DNA from: Spirochaetia bacterium | GTDB taxonomy: Bacteria; Spirochaetota; Leptospiria; Turneriellales; JAOUOS01 | Reading direction: 5' to 3' | Length of the DNA: 64,000 bases | Assembly (NCBI GenBank): GCA_029880265.1 | Contig: JAOUOT010000004.1 | Location: 62,001 to 126,000 of the forward strand | Shown: positions 18,215-27,729 of the stretch, in pieces | How the letters are laid out: the number at the start of each line of letters is the position of its first letter | How positions within the stretch are numbered: position 1 is the first letter of the stretch | Notes under the pieces: generated by a model | The model's input: only the letters and a program-made list of their open reading frames with translations | What the model was told of the DNA's origin: nothing | The model's database searches: none | Position numbers and translations under genes: made by a program

Positions 18215-18656
18215 TGCATTTATCGCAGGTTCCAAAAAAACAGAGCGAATGGTTTGTAATATGAAAATTGTATTTTTTTGAGATATCTTTTTTTATTTCG
18301 TCTATTTTTCCGCTGGAAAATTCAGAAACGCCCCCGCAATTATCGCAAATAAAATGTTCATGGTGCGGATGTCCTATAATGTGTTCAAAGAATTTTTGCC
18401 CTTTACCAAAGTCATGTTCGATTAAAAAGCCAAGTTCAAGAAGCATTTGCATAACGCGGTAAGCGGTGGCCGTTGAAAGTTTTGTTCCTTTTTTTCTGAA
18501 ACTAAATAATAAATCGTCGACTGAAAAATGCTCATGAGTTTCAAGCGCCCATTTGGCTATATCAATTCTCTGGTTTGTTAAACGATACCCTGAAGATATC
18601 ATTTTCTCTTTAAGCAATTGAAGCTCTCTAGATGCGCCCGCTTTGTCTTTTTGCAT
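18207..18656 (-). CDS. fur: Fur-family metalloregulator
   Basis: A 149-residue winged-helix repressor of the Fur/PerR/Zur family. The DNA-recognition part contains STATAYRVMQMLLELGF. The metal motif HPHHEHFICDNCGG (about 96-109) and a second CxxC in FGTCDKCKK (Cys about 144 and 147) give a structural zinc site. Residues cannot separate Fur from PerR or Zur with certainty. A Fur-box-like sequence between the two TonB receptor genes at 37446 is compatible with iron control. It converges with ahcY. Confidence 0.8.
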   Translation of the reverse strand: MQKDKAGASRELQLLKEKMISSGYRLTNQRIDIAKWALETHEHFSVDDLLFSFRKKGTKLSTATAYRVMQMLLELGFLIEHDFGKGQKFFEHIIGHPHHEHFICDNCGGVSEFSSGKIDEIKKDISKKYNFHITNHSLCFFGTCDKCKK

Positions 18657-18770
18657 TAAAGCGAGACTTCATCTTTGGGAATCAATGTCAAGATAAATTA
18701 TAAAGAATCGCAGTCAAAAAAAATGCGAAGCGTCGCTATTGCAAAATATTATGACAAAAATATTAATTTA

Positions 18771-19550
18771 TCAAGATACAATTTCTTTTATTTCATTATG
18801 AATCAGTTTATTTGAGGCGATTATCTCTGGATAATAAATATCAAATTGGTCATTGTTAAACTTTGAAGCTATGCCCCCCGCTTCTAATAAAATACAGTAT
18901 GCGGCAGCCGTATCCCATGGATTTAGACCTTCTTCATAATAAGCGTCTAGTCTTCCCGCCGCTACATAGCAGATATCGAGCGCCGCGGATCCTGTTCTTC
19001 TTACGTCATGAACGACAAATAAAACTCGGCTTAATCTATCTAATATAAATTTCATTTTCTCTCTTCTATCATAGGGAAAGCCCGTGCCTATCAATGAGTT
19101 AGAAGCCTTTTCAGTTTTGGTAACAGAGATTACTTTTTGATTTAAAAAAGCTCCGCCGCCTTTTGACGCTTCAAAGTACTCGTTAAAAAAAGGATTGTAT
19201 ACAACTCCCAGAAGGGGTATGTTTTCTTTATTGTACATGGCGATAGAAACCGCAAAAAAAGGAAAGTTATGCGCAAAGCTTGTAGTGCCGTCTAAGGGGT
19301 CTATTATCCATAGATATTCAGAAGAGCCTTGTTTTTCGTGTCCCTCTTCGGCTATAATCGTATCATCGGGAAAAAGTCTTTGAAGATTTTCAACTATATA
19401 TTTTTCGCTTTCTTTATCTGCCGCCGTAACAAGATTAATATCGCCTTTGTGTTCCGTATTTTTATTTCGGTCAAGGTAGCTTAAAATAATGGAGCCCGCT
19501 TCTTTTGCTATGGGCATAATCGCTTTGAGAGTTTGATTTAAATTTCGCAT
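18771..19550 (-). CDS. suhB: inositol-1-monophosphatase family protein
   Basis: A 259-residue Mg-dependent phosphatase. The signature WIIDPLDGTTSFAHNFP (metal-binding Asp pair), the upstream IAEEGHE and the C-terminal NPWDTAAAYCILLEAGG motif are complete. Members hydrolyse inositol phosphates, and SuhB also helps rRNA transcription complexes in enteric bacteria. The substrate here is not certain. It is divergent from the next gene, with starts about 60 bases apart. Confidence 0.9.
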   Translation of the reverse strand: MRNLNQTLKAIMPIAKEAGSIILSYLDRNKNTEHKGDINLVTAADKESEKYIVENLQRLFPDDTIIAEEGHEKQGSSEYLWIIDPLDGTTSFAHNFPFFAVSIAMYNKENIPLLGVVYNPFFNEYFEASKGGGAFLNQKVISVTKTEKASNSLIGTGFPYDRREKMKFILDRLSRVLFVVHDVRRTGSAALDICYVAAGRLDAYYEEGLNPWDTAAAYCILLEAGGIASKFNNDQFDIYYPEIIASNKLIHNEIKEIVS

Positions 19551-19610
19551 GAGTTATATAAATTGTGTGACTTCACGAGTCAAATATTTATAAAGTCTAT
19601 CAAAAATTTT

Positions 19611-20465
19611 ATGAAAAATGTTCTTGAAAACATGCGGATGAACGCGCTGCCCGAGAAGTTCGCGCCCTTGTTTTTTATTCAAAGGAACAATGAAATCTTT
19701 GCGCTTCATCCCGTCGAATATGAAAATAAAAATACGCAAATAATTAAAAAATGGCCCGATGAATTAGAGTGGCGCTCAATATTTAAGTTTTTCATATTTG
19801 AAAAAAAATCTGATTTTGCCGCATACGTTTTAAGGTTAAAAGACGATACAAACTTAAATCTTTCGTCTGAAGAAATCGAAACTCTGTTAAAAGCTTTTAA
19901 TCTGAAATTAAACGATCGTATTATTCAGGAATTTTATTTTATTGCCAAAGCTAATAATCTGTTAAAACGCTTATATGATGAAAACAATATTGCTTTAAAA
20001 TATTTAGTGCCTTTAAGCGTATATGATGAGACATTGCTTTCAGAATTTATAGAATTATTACATAAAACAGGAATTAATAACAATACTCTAAGAGAATTTT
20101 TATTGCTATGGGCAGATTTAAACGAAGAAAACAAAAATATATCGATATCTCACATTAAAAAAATATTTGAAGAAACGCATAAAGATGGAGTTCATCTTCT
20201 TTCTGAAAAGATTAAAAATATTTTATTTCGTTTAAGATATCCTATGTTTACAGAAACCGTAGAAAAACTAAAAGATCTGATAAAACAGGCTAATTTACCC
20301 GAATATCTAACCTTAGACCATCACCCATATATTGAAAAAAGAGATATTATATTGTCTGTGAAATTAAAATCTTCTAAAGATTTTGATAGAATGAAAATCT
20401 ATTTTAATGATTCTGATAAAGAAGAGAAATTAAAAAATATTATTGAATATTTAAAAGGTTTATGA
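19611..20465 (+). CDS. hypothetical cytoplasmic protein (284 residues)
   Basis: No family is recognised. The protein is rich in Leu, Lys, Glu and Asn, mostly helical, with no signal peptide or membrane span. I placed the start at ATG 19611; the frame extends to a TTG at 19563, and ATGs at 19632 and 19638 are also possible. None has a clear ribosome-binding site. It is divergent from suhB and followed by a lipoprotein gene on the same strand. Confidence 0.5.
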   Translation: MKNVLENMRMNALPEKFAPLFFIQRNNEIFALHPVEYENKNTQIIKKWPDELEWRSIFKFFIFEKKSDFAAYVLRLKDDTNLNLSSEEIETLLKAFNLKLNDRIIQEFYFIAKANNLLKRLYDENNIALKYLVPLSVYDETLLSEFIELLHKTGINNNTLREFLLLWADLNEENKNISISHIKKIFEETHKDGVHLLSEKIKNILFRLRYPMFTETVEKLKDLIKQANLPEYLTLDHHPYIEKRDIILSVKLKSSKDFDRMKIYFNDSDKEEKLKNIIEYLKGL

Positions 20466-20592
20466 AATATAAATAAAAATAGTTCAAATCAAAACTATTG
20501 CTTTCTAAATGATTTTGAACTTTCAGATAAAAAATTTCCTTTATTAAAAAACAAAGTTCAAAGAATTTAGAGAAAATCCGATAGTATTCAAT

Positions 20593-21108
20593 ATGCTTAA
20601 AAAAGGAATAATTGTTATTTTCTTTATTCTCTTTGCTCAGTCGTGCTCTTCAAAACCGGGCATTTTTGCCTTTTTTCCCGTTGATATGAGCGTACTTACG
20701 GCGGAACAAAAAATATGGTTTCAGCCGTCAGACTTTAGAAGGTTTAGAGATCCTATATATTTTGAAAAACACCATACTGTATGGTATGCTTATAAACCTG
20801 ATAGCCCCAAACACGGGAAAACATACGCCATATCGTTATTGAAAAAAAGTTTAGGATATATTGAAGTTGATATAAGAAATCAAGCTTTAAAAAAATCTAC
20901 CGATTATCTTGTAGACAGGTATGATAATTTAGAAACAGGATTTTACAAGTTAAAAATAGCCGTTGATAATAAAGTTATTGATTTCGTTAATTTTGAAATT
21001 GTCGAAAGCGCCGATAAACATGTTATTAATTATGAATTAAGCGTTGACGATTCTGAAAATACGGAAAATAACGAAGACTATGACGATATAAGGGCTCTTT
21101 CAGATTAA
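20593..21108 (+). CDS. lipoprotein of unknown function
   Basis: A 171-residue protein that begins MLKKGIIVIFFILFAQSCSS, with a lipobox AQSC at Cys 18, so it is exported and acylated. The mature part has a beta-rich stretch (TGFYKLKIAVDNKVIDFVNFEI) and an acidic tail. No domain is recognised. Its stop overlaps the stop of the convergent AAA+ ATPase gene by four bases. Confidence 0.6.
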   Translation: MLKKGIIVIFFILFAQSCSSKPGIFAFFPVDMSVLTAEQKIWFQPSDFRRFRDPIYFEKHHTVWYAYKPDSPKHGKTYAISLLKKSLGYIEVDIRNQALKKSTDYLVDRYDNLETGFYKLKIAVDNKVIDFVNFEIVESADKHVINYELSVDDSENTENNEDYDDIRALSD

Positions 21109-22388
21109 ATTTTTTCTCTAAGAGAAAAAGAATTTATATATTTTTCTATGCCGGGCAGTTTTACTTCTTTTTCTCCCGAATCTATCATCTCTCGCGCCTG
21201 AGATCTTTCGGCTCTTCTGCAAATATCTTTAATGGCTCGAGGCGAATAGCCCTTTAATTTTTCGGCTAATTTCAGATTTTCATCTTTATTAAGATGTTTT
21301 GCGTATAATTTTAATATGTTGGCGATATCGTCAATATCGGGCAGAGGAAATTCGAGTATCGTGTCAAATCTTGATAACAGGGCCTGATCTAAGTCTTGCT
21401 TTCTGTTTGTTGCCCCTATCGTCAGATAATTTGTTTTGCTTTCAATTCCCTCAATTTTTCTAAGCAAAACAGAAAGCATTCGTCTTGTCGCTTCGAAAAT
21501 TTTCTCGTTTCTTGAAGGGGCCAGCGAGTCAATTTCGTCTAAAAATAGTATTAAGCCGTCTATATTTGAATTTGCGGCAATATCAAAAATCAAAGCAAGT
21601 CTTTTGCTTGACTCGCCGTAATAAGCAGACATTATATTTTCTAATGGAATATAAACTAATGGCATTGAAGCTTCATAAGCTATAATTCGGGCTATAGTTG
21701 TTTTTCCCACGCCGGGGGGGCCGGTAAATAAAACAGCCTTTGGGCGGTTTGATTCAAAATGATTTCTTGTGGCTTTTGTAATAGAGTCGTATACATCGGG
21801 ATGTTTCAGTGGCAATATGATGGTTTCTTTTACTTCATCTTTTACTTTTTGATAACCCGCAAAATCATTAAAACTAATTTGACTGTTTTCAGGTCGATAA
21901 ACCGAACATCCCGCCTGTTCTAATCTTTGTAGGGGATCTAAATCTGCCTTGTGACTCGTGAATTTTTTTATTAGATTAATTATTAAAGAAAACTCTGACT
22001 GCGTTAAATTTCTTTTTTTGGTAACCTCTATTTGTTTTTCGCCGTATATGGCGCTTCCCCTGATTTTTAAATTATTTAAGATACCCTCTGCGTCAAATAA
22101 ATTATCATTTAGGGCCTGAATTGAAAAGTAACCCTTTTCAAAAGTATGAATTCTCCAGTTTTCAATATGCTGTTTCGCTAAATTGATTATATTTATCATT
22201 ACCTCGTCGGTTACTTCAAGTAATTTAATTTGAAGGTTAAATTCGTTTTTGCCAAAAGTATATGATACTAAAGATTCAAGCTCAGTAGTTTCTTTAATCA
22301 ACGAGTCTAGCTCTTTTTTTACGCTAAAATAATTTATTTCATTGGTATTTACGGCTTCCATTTCATTGTCAGGCTTATGGTTTCTCAT
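21105..22388 (-). CDS. AAA+ ATPase (spastin/Vps4/FtsH-like module)
   Basis: A 427-residue protein with an unrecognised N-terminal region (1-170) and one AAA+ module. Visible are Walker A GPPGVGKT (223-230), Walker B LILFLDEIDSL (about 274-284), sensor-1 TIGATNR, and the arginine-finger region ALLSRFD. The C-terminal lid YSPRAIKDICRRAERSQAR is of classical AAA type. Such single-AAA proteins remodel or unfold protein complexes. No membrane segment or protease domain is present. The partner is unknown. Confidence 0.8.
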   Translation of the reverse strand: MRNHKPDNEMEAVNTNEINYFSVKKELDSLIKETTELESLVSYTFGKNEFNLQIKLLEVTDEVMINIINLAKQHIENWRIHTFEKGYFSIQALNDNLFDAEGILNNLKIRGSAIYGEKQIEVTKKRNLTQSEFSLIINLIKKFTSHKADLDPLQRLEQAGCSVYRPENSQISFNDFAGYQKVKDEVKETIILPLKHPDVYDSITKATRNHFESNRPKAVLFTGPPGVGKTTIARIIAYEASMPLVYIPLENIMSAYYGESSKRLALIFDIAANSNIDGLILFLDEIDSLAPSRNEKIFEATRRMLSVLLRKIEGIESKTNYLTIGATNRKQDLDQALLSRFDTILEFPLPDIDDIANILKLYAKHLNKDENLKLAEKLKGYSPRAIKDICRRAERSQAREMIDSGEKEVKLPGIEKYINSFSLREKI

Positions 22389-22465
22389 ATATTGTCAATC
22401 TTTAAGCGTCCTTTAACCTTGCTATAGTCGGGCGTAATAGATACAGCCGTATTTCGACTAGTTTA

Positions 22466-23128
22466 TCAATGACATTGATTTGTTTGTATCAGATATAGGC
22501 GCCATAAGATTGTTGATAAGCCCAAGATAAGCATAAAAATTCCCAAAATAATTCTTATACCGTCGGCGGGTATTTTTTTCATAAAATAATTACTTGCAAA
22601 ACCAATCGCAAAAAGCGCGGGATACATTCCTAAGCTGAAGAAAAGCATTGTAAAGGCTCCGTATACGGCAGATTCAGCGGTAAGAGTTAAGCCATAAGCC
22701 CCGTATAATAAGCCGCATGGCATAAACGCGGCAGATAGACCCATCATAAAAGCTAATGCGTAAATATTTCTGTTCTTTTTCATAAATGAACTCAACTTAA
22801 TAAAAAAGAAAGACATGTCCTCTGAAGCTTTTTTTCTTTTTCCTGAGAGCAGGTACGCCAAAGAAAACAATATGAGTATCGCGCCGCCTGAAAAAATGGC
22901 AAGATTATTAATAAAATATTTATCTACAGTTTCGCCGAGGCCGCCTAAAATAAAGCCGGCTGTCGTATAAACAAGGGTTCTCGACAAATTGTAGGCTAAA
23001 TTAATTTTCCATTTAGGCGCGCTGCGGCTGTTCAGTATATGAACAAAGGGCCCGCACATACCCGCGCAATGCAGAGATCCTATAAATCCTAATAAAAAAG
23101 ATTCAATATAGACAGCTTGAAAGATCAC
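22466..23128 (-). CDS. SafE/CcoH-neighbourhood membrane protein (sulfite exporter TauE/SafE-like)
   Basis: A 220-residue membrane protein with about six hydrophobic segments. It begins with the Cys-rich signature GSLHCAGMCGP (about 16-26) and has MPCGLLYGAYG further on. Proteins of this type sit beside cbb3 oxidase maturation genes and are thought to handle copper or heavy metal. The GTG start overlaps the stop of ccoS (GTGA), so it is translated from the same message. It is the last gene of the rsb-fliG-ccoS run. Confidence 0.75.
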   Translation of the reverse strand: MIFQAVYIESFLLGFIGSLHCAGMCGPFVHILNSRSAPKWKINLAYNLSRTLVYTTAGFILGGLGETVDKYFINNLAIFSGGAILILFSLAYLLSGKRKKASEDMSFFFIKLSSFMKKNRNIYALAFMMGLSAAFMPCGLLYGAYGLTLTAESAVYGAFTMLFFSLGMYPALFAIGFASNYFMKKIPADGIRIILGIFMLILGLSTILWRLYLIQTNQCH

Positions 23129-23310
23129 TTGTTTTTCTTTTTATTTTTTGTAATAGACGTATCTACATCGTCTTTTTCGTTAAAAAGCATTTTATATTTG
23201 GGCATTTCGGGATCTTCATAATCTCTATTTCGAACGCTCCACATAAAGAGAAACAAAAAACCTAACGCGATAACTATTGCGATAGGAACGGTGATATATA
23301 AGGCCGACAT
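23125..23310 (-). CDS. ccoS: cbb3-type cytochrome oxidase assembly protein CcoS
   Basis: A 61-residue protein with one N-terminal membrane span (about 4-24), then WSVRNRDYEDPEMPKYKMLF, the typical CcoS/FixS pattern of a short acidic/Pro cytosolic segment after the helix. CcoS is needed for cofactor insertion into cbb3 oxidase. It overlaps fliG by one base and the SafE-like gene by four, which is unusual company. The ccoNOP structural genes are not in this window. Confidence 0.85.
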   Translation of the reverse strand: MSALYITVPIAIVIALGFLFLFMWSVRNRDYEDPEMPKYKMLFNEKDDVDTSITKNKKKNK

Positions 23311-24338
23311 TATTCTACGAAAGTTTCTTTCTCTTTATGAAGAAAAAGAGCGCCTTCTTTTTCAAGGGTTTCTACTGTTTTCATAATTACTCTGCGATTT
23401 GATTCAATTTCAGAAAGCGGCATGGCTCCTAAGATTTTCATATCGTCTATTATATCTGACGACCGATTTACCGATACGCTGCTTAAAATGTATCTGATTA
23501 GTTCTTGACCGGCGCCCTTTAACGCTTTCGCCCAAATAGAATTTTCGGTTACCTGTTCAAAAATTTTACGAATTTCTTGCTGTTTCAACTTAACTAAATC
23601 TTCAAACATAAAAAGCCGCGCTTTAATGCGCTCGGCCATTTCAGGATTTTCGTTTTCGAGAGATTTTAGAATATTTTCTTCGCTTTTTGCGTCTAAAAAG
23701 CCCAGAATGGCTGAAAGCTTATCTTCGCCTCTTATCTCTTCTATCTCTTCTTTTTCTATTCTCTCAAGCTTAGAGCTTAGAGCTTTATAAACAGCTGAAA
23801 GCGTATCGGGATGCACTTTTTGAACTGCGGCAATTTTTTTCGCGATTTGCGCCCTGAAATTATTATCAAATAACTTCAGGACAACAGCCGCATACCTTGG
23901 GGTTAAATACGATAAAACCAGAGCAACTGTTTGGGGCATTTCTTGAGATAATACTTGAGCCAAAGTCTCTTCGGGATATTCTTCAAATTCATGAAAGCTT
24001 TTCGCCGTTTGGTTTTTATTGAGTTTTTCGAGATACCGTAATGCTTTCTCGGGACCTAGAGCCTTTTCAAGAAGCCGCTTGGCTTCTTCTTTGCCGCCGG
24101 TTACGATGCCTTCATTTTTTTTAAGTTCTCTTTGAAATTCTTCTAGAAGCTCTTCTTTTTCGTTTTGATCCAATTTTCTTATATGCATAATCTCCCGAAG
24201 AATCGCTTCCATTGATTCGGGATCTATATGCTTAATTATCTGGGCGGCGGTATCTTCGCCAAGGGCCATTAAAATTTTGGCGGCTTTTGCAATTTTCTCT
24301 TTTTTATTATTTTCTTTATTAGAAATTGTATTGCCCAT
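23310..24338 (-). CDS. fliG: FliG-family flagellar motor switch protein (paralogue)
   Basis: The protein has 342 residues from the ATG at 24338; a longer frame begins with TTG at 24377. FliG domains are in order: N-terminal KAAKILMALGEDTAAQIIKHI, middle EMPQTVALVLSYL (in place of EHPQTIALILSYL), and C-terminal KALKGAGQELIRYILSSVS with KILGAMPLSEIESNRR. The usual NMSKRA and LGPV motor motifs are altered to SVSVNRSS and LGAMP, so it may be a divergent second FliG, as found in spirochaetes. No other flagellar gene is nearby. It starts seven bases after the STAS gene. Confidence 0.85.
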   Translation of the reverse strand: MGNTISNKENNKKEKIAKAAKILMALGEDTAAQIIKHIDPESMEAILREIMHIRKLDQNEKEELLEEFQRELKKNEGIVTGGKEEAKRLLEKALGPEKALRYLEKLNKNQTAKSFHEFEEYPEETLAQVLSQEMPQTVALVLSYLTPRYAAVVLKLFDNNFRAQIAKKIAAVQKVHPDTLSAVYKALSSKLERIEKEEIEEIRGEDKLSAILGFLDAKSEENILKSLENENPEMAERIKARLFMFEDLVKLKQQEIRKIFEQVTENSIWAKALKGAGQELIRYILSSVSVNRSSDIIDDMKILGAMPLSEIESNRRVIMKTVETLEKEGALFLHKEKETFVE

Positions 24339-24345
24339 TCTAGTT

Positions 24346-24675
24346 TCAGGCTTTGATAGCGTCTTCTTCTGTATCAAAAACGTTAAACATATCTATTAAT
24401 TCGACGACTTCAAAAACTTTTCGTACGGCCTGGTTTAATCCGCATAGTCGAAGCTCACGTTCCTTTTGTTTTAATTGACGCATTATGGCGACTAAAACCC
24501 TGAGCCCGCTCGACGACATATATTCAACATTTTGCATATTCGCAATAATGTTAGCGTTCGGAGATTCTTCAATTATTTTCAGCAGACCTTTTTCTATTTC
24601 TGCGCTTAAATGAACGTCAAGTCGACCCTTTAGAGACACTATGACGTTTCCACCGACTTGTTTTAAATCAAGCAT
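24346..24675 (-). CDS. STAS-domain anti-sigma factor antagonist (RsbV/SpoIIAA-like)
   Basis: A 109-residue single STAS domain: GRLDVHLSAEIEKGLL, then NVEYMSSSGLRVLVAIMRQLK with the SS(G)L phosphorylation motif (Ser about 53-55), then LRLCGLNQAVRKVFEVVELIDMF. In partner switching it is phosphorylated by an RsbW-type kinase, and its dephosphorylated form frees the kinase's other partner. A good ribosome-binding site AGGAG (minus strand, 24687-24683) precedes it. It lies 78 bases after rsbW and just before fliG, so it probably belongs to the same pathway. Confidence 0.88.
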   Translation of the reverse strand: MLDLKQVGGNVIVSLKGRLDVHLSAEIEKGLLKIIEESPNANIIANMQNVEYMSSSGLRVLVAIMRQLKQKERELRLCGLNQAVRKVFEVVELIDMFNVFDTEEDAIKA

Positions 24676-24691
24676 TTTTATACTCCTAATT

Positions 24692-24709
24692 TGGCATGTT
24701 GGTATGCCA
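24692..24709. promoter_or_regulatory. inverted repeat upstream of the STAS-fliG segment
   Basis: TGGCAT - GTTGGT - ATGCCA: a perfect 6-bp inverted repeat with a 6-bp spacer, lying 17 bases upstream of the STAS start codon, between rsbW and STAS. It could be an operator of an internal promoter. No -35/-10 pair is convincing. Confidence 0.35.
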
Positions 24710-24753
24710 TTAATTTATTCATAATTAAAATATTTTCAATCATACCGCTATAT

Positions 24754-25176
24754 TCAATTTGTAATTTTTACCAGGTTTATCATGTTTTTATTATCAATAT
24801 TGCGATAACGTATTCTATCCATTAAATTTTTCATTAAAAATACGCCAAAACCTCCCTTTTTTTCGCCTCGAAGATTTAATCTAATGTCGGGAGGCGGAGC
24901 ATTCAAAATATTATACGCTTTCCCGCTGTCAATCATAACAATTTTTAAAACATTGTTTCTTTTTATCAGTTTTATCTCGAATTTATTCTCTTCGGCATTT
25001 TCAGAGTTATAAGCATGCGTAACAATATTTGTAGAGGCTTCATCGCAGACAAGAACAATGTCTTTAATATGTTTTTCGCTTATTTTCCAAAGTACCAATT
25101 GTTTTTCAACATACTTTTTAACCTTTGGTATTTCGGCCGTTTTTGCTTTAAATATTTTTTTAGATATTTTAATCAT
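24754..25176 (-). CDS. RsbW-like serine/threonine protein kinase (anti-sigma factor)
   Basis: A 140-residue GHKL ATPase of the RsbW/SpoIIAB class. The N-box DEASTNIVTHAY (about 46-57) and the G-boxes around MIDSGKAYN and GGFGVFLMKNLMD are visible. These kinases phosphorylate STAS partners and may sequester a sigma factor or another target. The start overlaps the stop of the rsbU-like gene by four bases. The output target is not in the window unless it is one of the downstream genes. Confidence 0.85.
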   Translation of the reverse strand: MIKISKKIFKAKTAEIPKVKKYVEKQLVLWKISEKHIKDIVLVCDEASTNIVTHAYNSENAEENKFEIKLIKRNNVLKIVMIDSGKAYNILNAPPPDIRLNLRGEKKGGFGVFLMKNLMDRIRYRNIDNKNMINLVKITN

Positions 25177-27551
25177 TTTATTTTCAGTATTAATATCGTG
25201 AAATCGTCAAATTGCGGCTCGGGGTCGCAGAACTCTTTTACTTCTTTAAAAATTTTCTCAATTAAATCGGCCGCCGACAACGCATGGTCTTTTTTTATTA
25301 AATCTTGAAGTCTTTCTAGACCAAACTCTTCATTTTCGGGATTTATGGCTTCAACAACCCCGTCTGTATACAATATTAAAATATCGCCAGAGTTCAATTG
25401 GGTGTCGCCTTGTCCAAATTCGCCGTGCAAATCAGACGGTACAACCCCTAAGGGACTGCCTTTTGCATACAGCATTTCGCACTCTTTATCGGCCGCCCGA
25501 TAAACTAATTGTTCATTATGACCGGCTGAAGCGAAGCGCAGTTTTTTTGTGGTTATATTATAAATGCTGTAAAACAATGTTACAAACATGCCCGCCTGAC
25601 TGTCTTCGTGAATAAGATCGTTACATTCGTACAATAAAACCCCTGGTTCTTTGCTTTCTCTGCCGACGGTTCTGATAATTGAGTTTGTTACGGCCATGAA
25701 AAGAGCGGCGGGTAGACTTTTACCAGAAACATCGGCTACTGAAAAAGAATATTCTTCTTCATTAAATTTATAGTGGTCAAAAAAATCGCCTCCCATTGTT
25801 TTCGCGGGCTGCGATAATACCCCAATATCAAAAAAATCGCTTTTGGGAACCTTGTTTGGCAAAATAGATTTTTGAATTGACGAAGTGATTTCTAGCTCTT
25901 TTTCATACGCTTTTTTCTGCATCATCTCGTCTAATAGTCTGAAGTTCTGAATTCCTTTGGTGATTTGCCCGGCAATTGTAGATACCAGCCGATAATCGTC
26001 TTCTAGAAATATTTTATTATCTTCTTTTTGAGCAATGCATAAAACGCCGTAAACCGTTTCGCTTTGACCCAAAGGGTGTAAAATGCAGGCGTTTGAACTA
26101 TATCTTTCGTCATTTCTATAGCTTTTATATTCGCTTTCAGAAAGATTATTTGTTTGTATTATTTTATTTTCTTTATAACAAATGCCGCTTAACGAATTAT
26201 CAAGAGGAACAAGCATCGATTCGTCAGAGCTTATTTCAATACCATAATAAGATATGATCTCTAAGCAGCCTTCATCGTTATTATAAAGCAAGATAGATAC
26301 TTTTTGGGCCTCAAGCTCTTCGGCAATGATTTTAACAACCGAATCATATAAATCTTTTTCATTTAGGGTTGAAATCATACTTTTGCTTATTTCATGCAAG
26401 CTTGAAAGTTCATGAACTTTTTTCTCTAATTCTTTGTTTATTTTTGTTAAAGAATCGATAAGTTCTCGATTATGAATGGCTAAAGCCGCTTGCTCTGAAA
26501 ATGTATTAAAAAGCTCCAGATCTTTTTCAATAAACTCGTCTCGGCCTATCGAGTTTATCGCCTCAATGACGCCTATAATTTTTCTTTGTACCATCAAAGG
26601 CACAGCGATTAAATTTCTCGTTATAAAATTACTTTTTTGGTCGGCTTCTTTAAAAACCCTTTCGTCTTCTTGAGCGTTATTGACTATAAGAGGCTCTTGA
26701 TCTTTTGCGACCAGACCCGCAATACCTACGCCTATGGGCACTCTTATTTCTTTTAAGGCTCTTTCTTTTTCTCCTGAAATAATATTAAAATAAAGCTCGT
26801 TAGTGTCTTGATCTATAAGCATCAAACTTGACGCTTCTGCTTTTAAAACCATTTTTGCTGATTCCATAATCGATTCTAAAAGGCTGTGCAGATCGAGCGT
26901 TGAGTTGATCATTTTCGATACTTTTATTATTTCTGATAATAAAATATTATTTTCTAAATTATTTTTATACAAATACAGATTTTCAATAATTGTTACCAGA
27001 TTTGAAGTAAATTGTACGACTAAATCGGCTCCGTTTTCTGTTTTAATAGAGCTATAGATTAAGCGGGCAAAGGTTTTAGCGAAAGCCGAAGCGACGCTTA
27101 CGTCTTCATCGTCAAAAAAATTAACGGGGATTTTTTCTTCTAAAACCATGGCGCCTAAGATGATTTTATCGTCTACCTCAAGCGGCGAGAAGATATAAGA
27201 GTTGTCGGCTTTTTCAATTTCGTTGCCTTCTTCGTCATAAACAACCTGATCTTTTTCTACTGAAAAAGTTTCTTTTGTGCTCATGCACTTTTTGGCCAAG
27301 ATTCTTTCAGAAAATTTCAGGCTTTCTCCGCCGATACGAATAATTTTAAATTTCTTTTCTGGCCCTAAAAGCAAGAGTTTGCATGATCTGGTTTTTAATA
27401 ATTGCGAAACCGATTGCAGCATAAATTTTGAAGCTTGTAAAAACTCGGGCAATATATCTACAAAATATCCCGAATAATCTTTTTTTACAAGCGGATGCAG
27501 ACCTTTATCGGCCAGCGCATCAGCCTCTTTAAGCAAAACGCCTTGTTCCAT
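25173..27551 (-). CDS. RsbU-like PP2C (SpoIIE) phosphatase with GAF sensors
   Basis: The protein has 792 residues from the ATG at 27551. An unrecognised N-terminal region (1-230) is followed by two GAF domains (about 240-390, SSLMLIDQDTNELYFNIISG...AVPL, and about 405-560) and a C-terminal SpoIIE/PP2C domain from about 570. The latter has SIQKSILP, MGGDFFDHY and VADVSGKSLPAALFM with the metal-binding Asp residues. It should dephosphorylate the STAS protein when the GAF domains sense their ligand. A frame extending to 27872 runs through the purB start region and is rejected. It overlaps rsbW. Confidence 0.88.
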   Translation of the reverse strand: MEQGVLLKEADALADKGLHPLVKKDYSGYFVDILPEFLQASKFMLQSVSQLLKTRSCKLLLLGPEKKFKIIRIGGESLKFSERILAKKCMSTKETFSVEKDQVVYDEEGNEIEKADNSYIFSPLEVDDKIILGAMVLEEKIPVNFFDDEDVSVASAFAKTFARLIYSSIKTENGADLVVQFTSNLVTIIENLYLYKNNLENNILLSEIIKVSKMINSTLDLHSLLESIMESAKMVLKAEASSLMLIDQDTNELYFNIISGEKERALKEIRVPIGVGIAGLVAKDQEPLIVNNAQEDERVFKEADQKSNFITRNLIAVPLMVQRKIIGVIEAINSIGRDEFIEKDLELFNTFSEQAALAIHNRELIDSLTKINKELEKKVHELSSLHEISKSMISTLNEKDLYDSVVKIIAEELEAQKVSILLYNNDEGCLEIISYYGIEISSDESMLVPLDNSLSGICYKENKIIQTNNLSESEYKSYRNDERYSSNACILHPLGQSETVYGVLCIAQKEDNKIFLEDDYRLVSTIAGQITKGIQNFRLLDEMMQKKAYEKELEITSSIQKSILPNKVPKSDFFDIGVLSQPAKTMGGDFFDHYKFNEEEYSFSVADVSGKSLPAALFMAVTNSIIRTVGRESKEPGVLLYECNDLIHEDSQAGMFVTLFYSIYNITTKKLRFASAGHNEQLVYRAADKECEMLYAKGSPLGVVPSDLHGEFGQGDTQLNSGDILILYTDGVVEAINPENEEFGLERLQDLIKKDHALSAADLIEKIFKEVKEFCDPEPQFDDFTILILKIK

Positions 27552-27729
27552 ATTTATATGATACACTATTGTAAAATGAAAGCGTATCGGCAATAAAAAA
27601 AGAATAGGGCGTCGGTTCAAAAAGAAGATATTACCAGACTTCAGAAAGCGCCTCATTTGTTTGAAAAATGGTTGGCTTCGTGTTAATTGTAAGAAAAGTG
27701 ACTTTGCTTTTAAAGGGATTTTTTCATAG

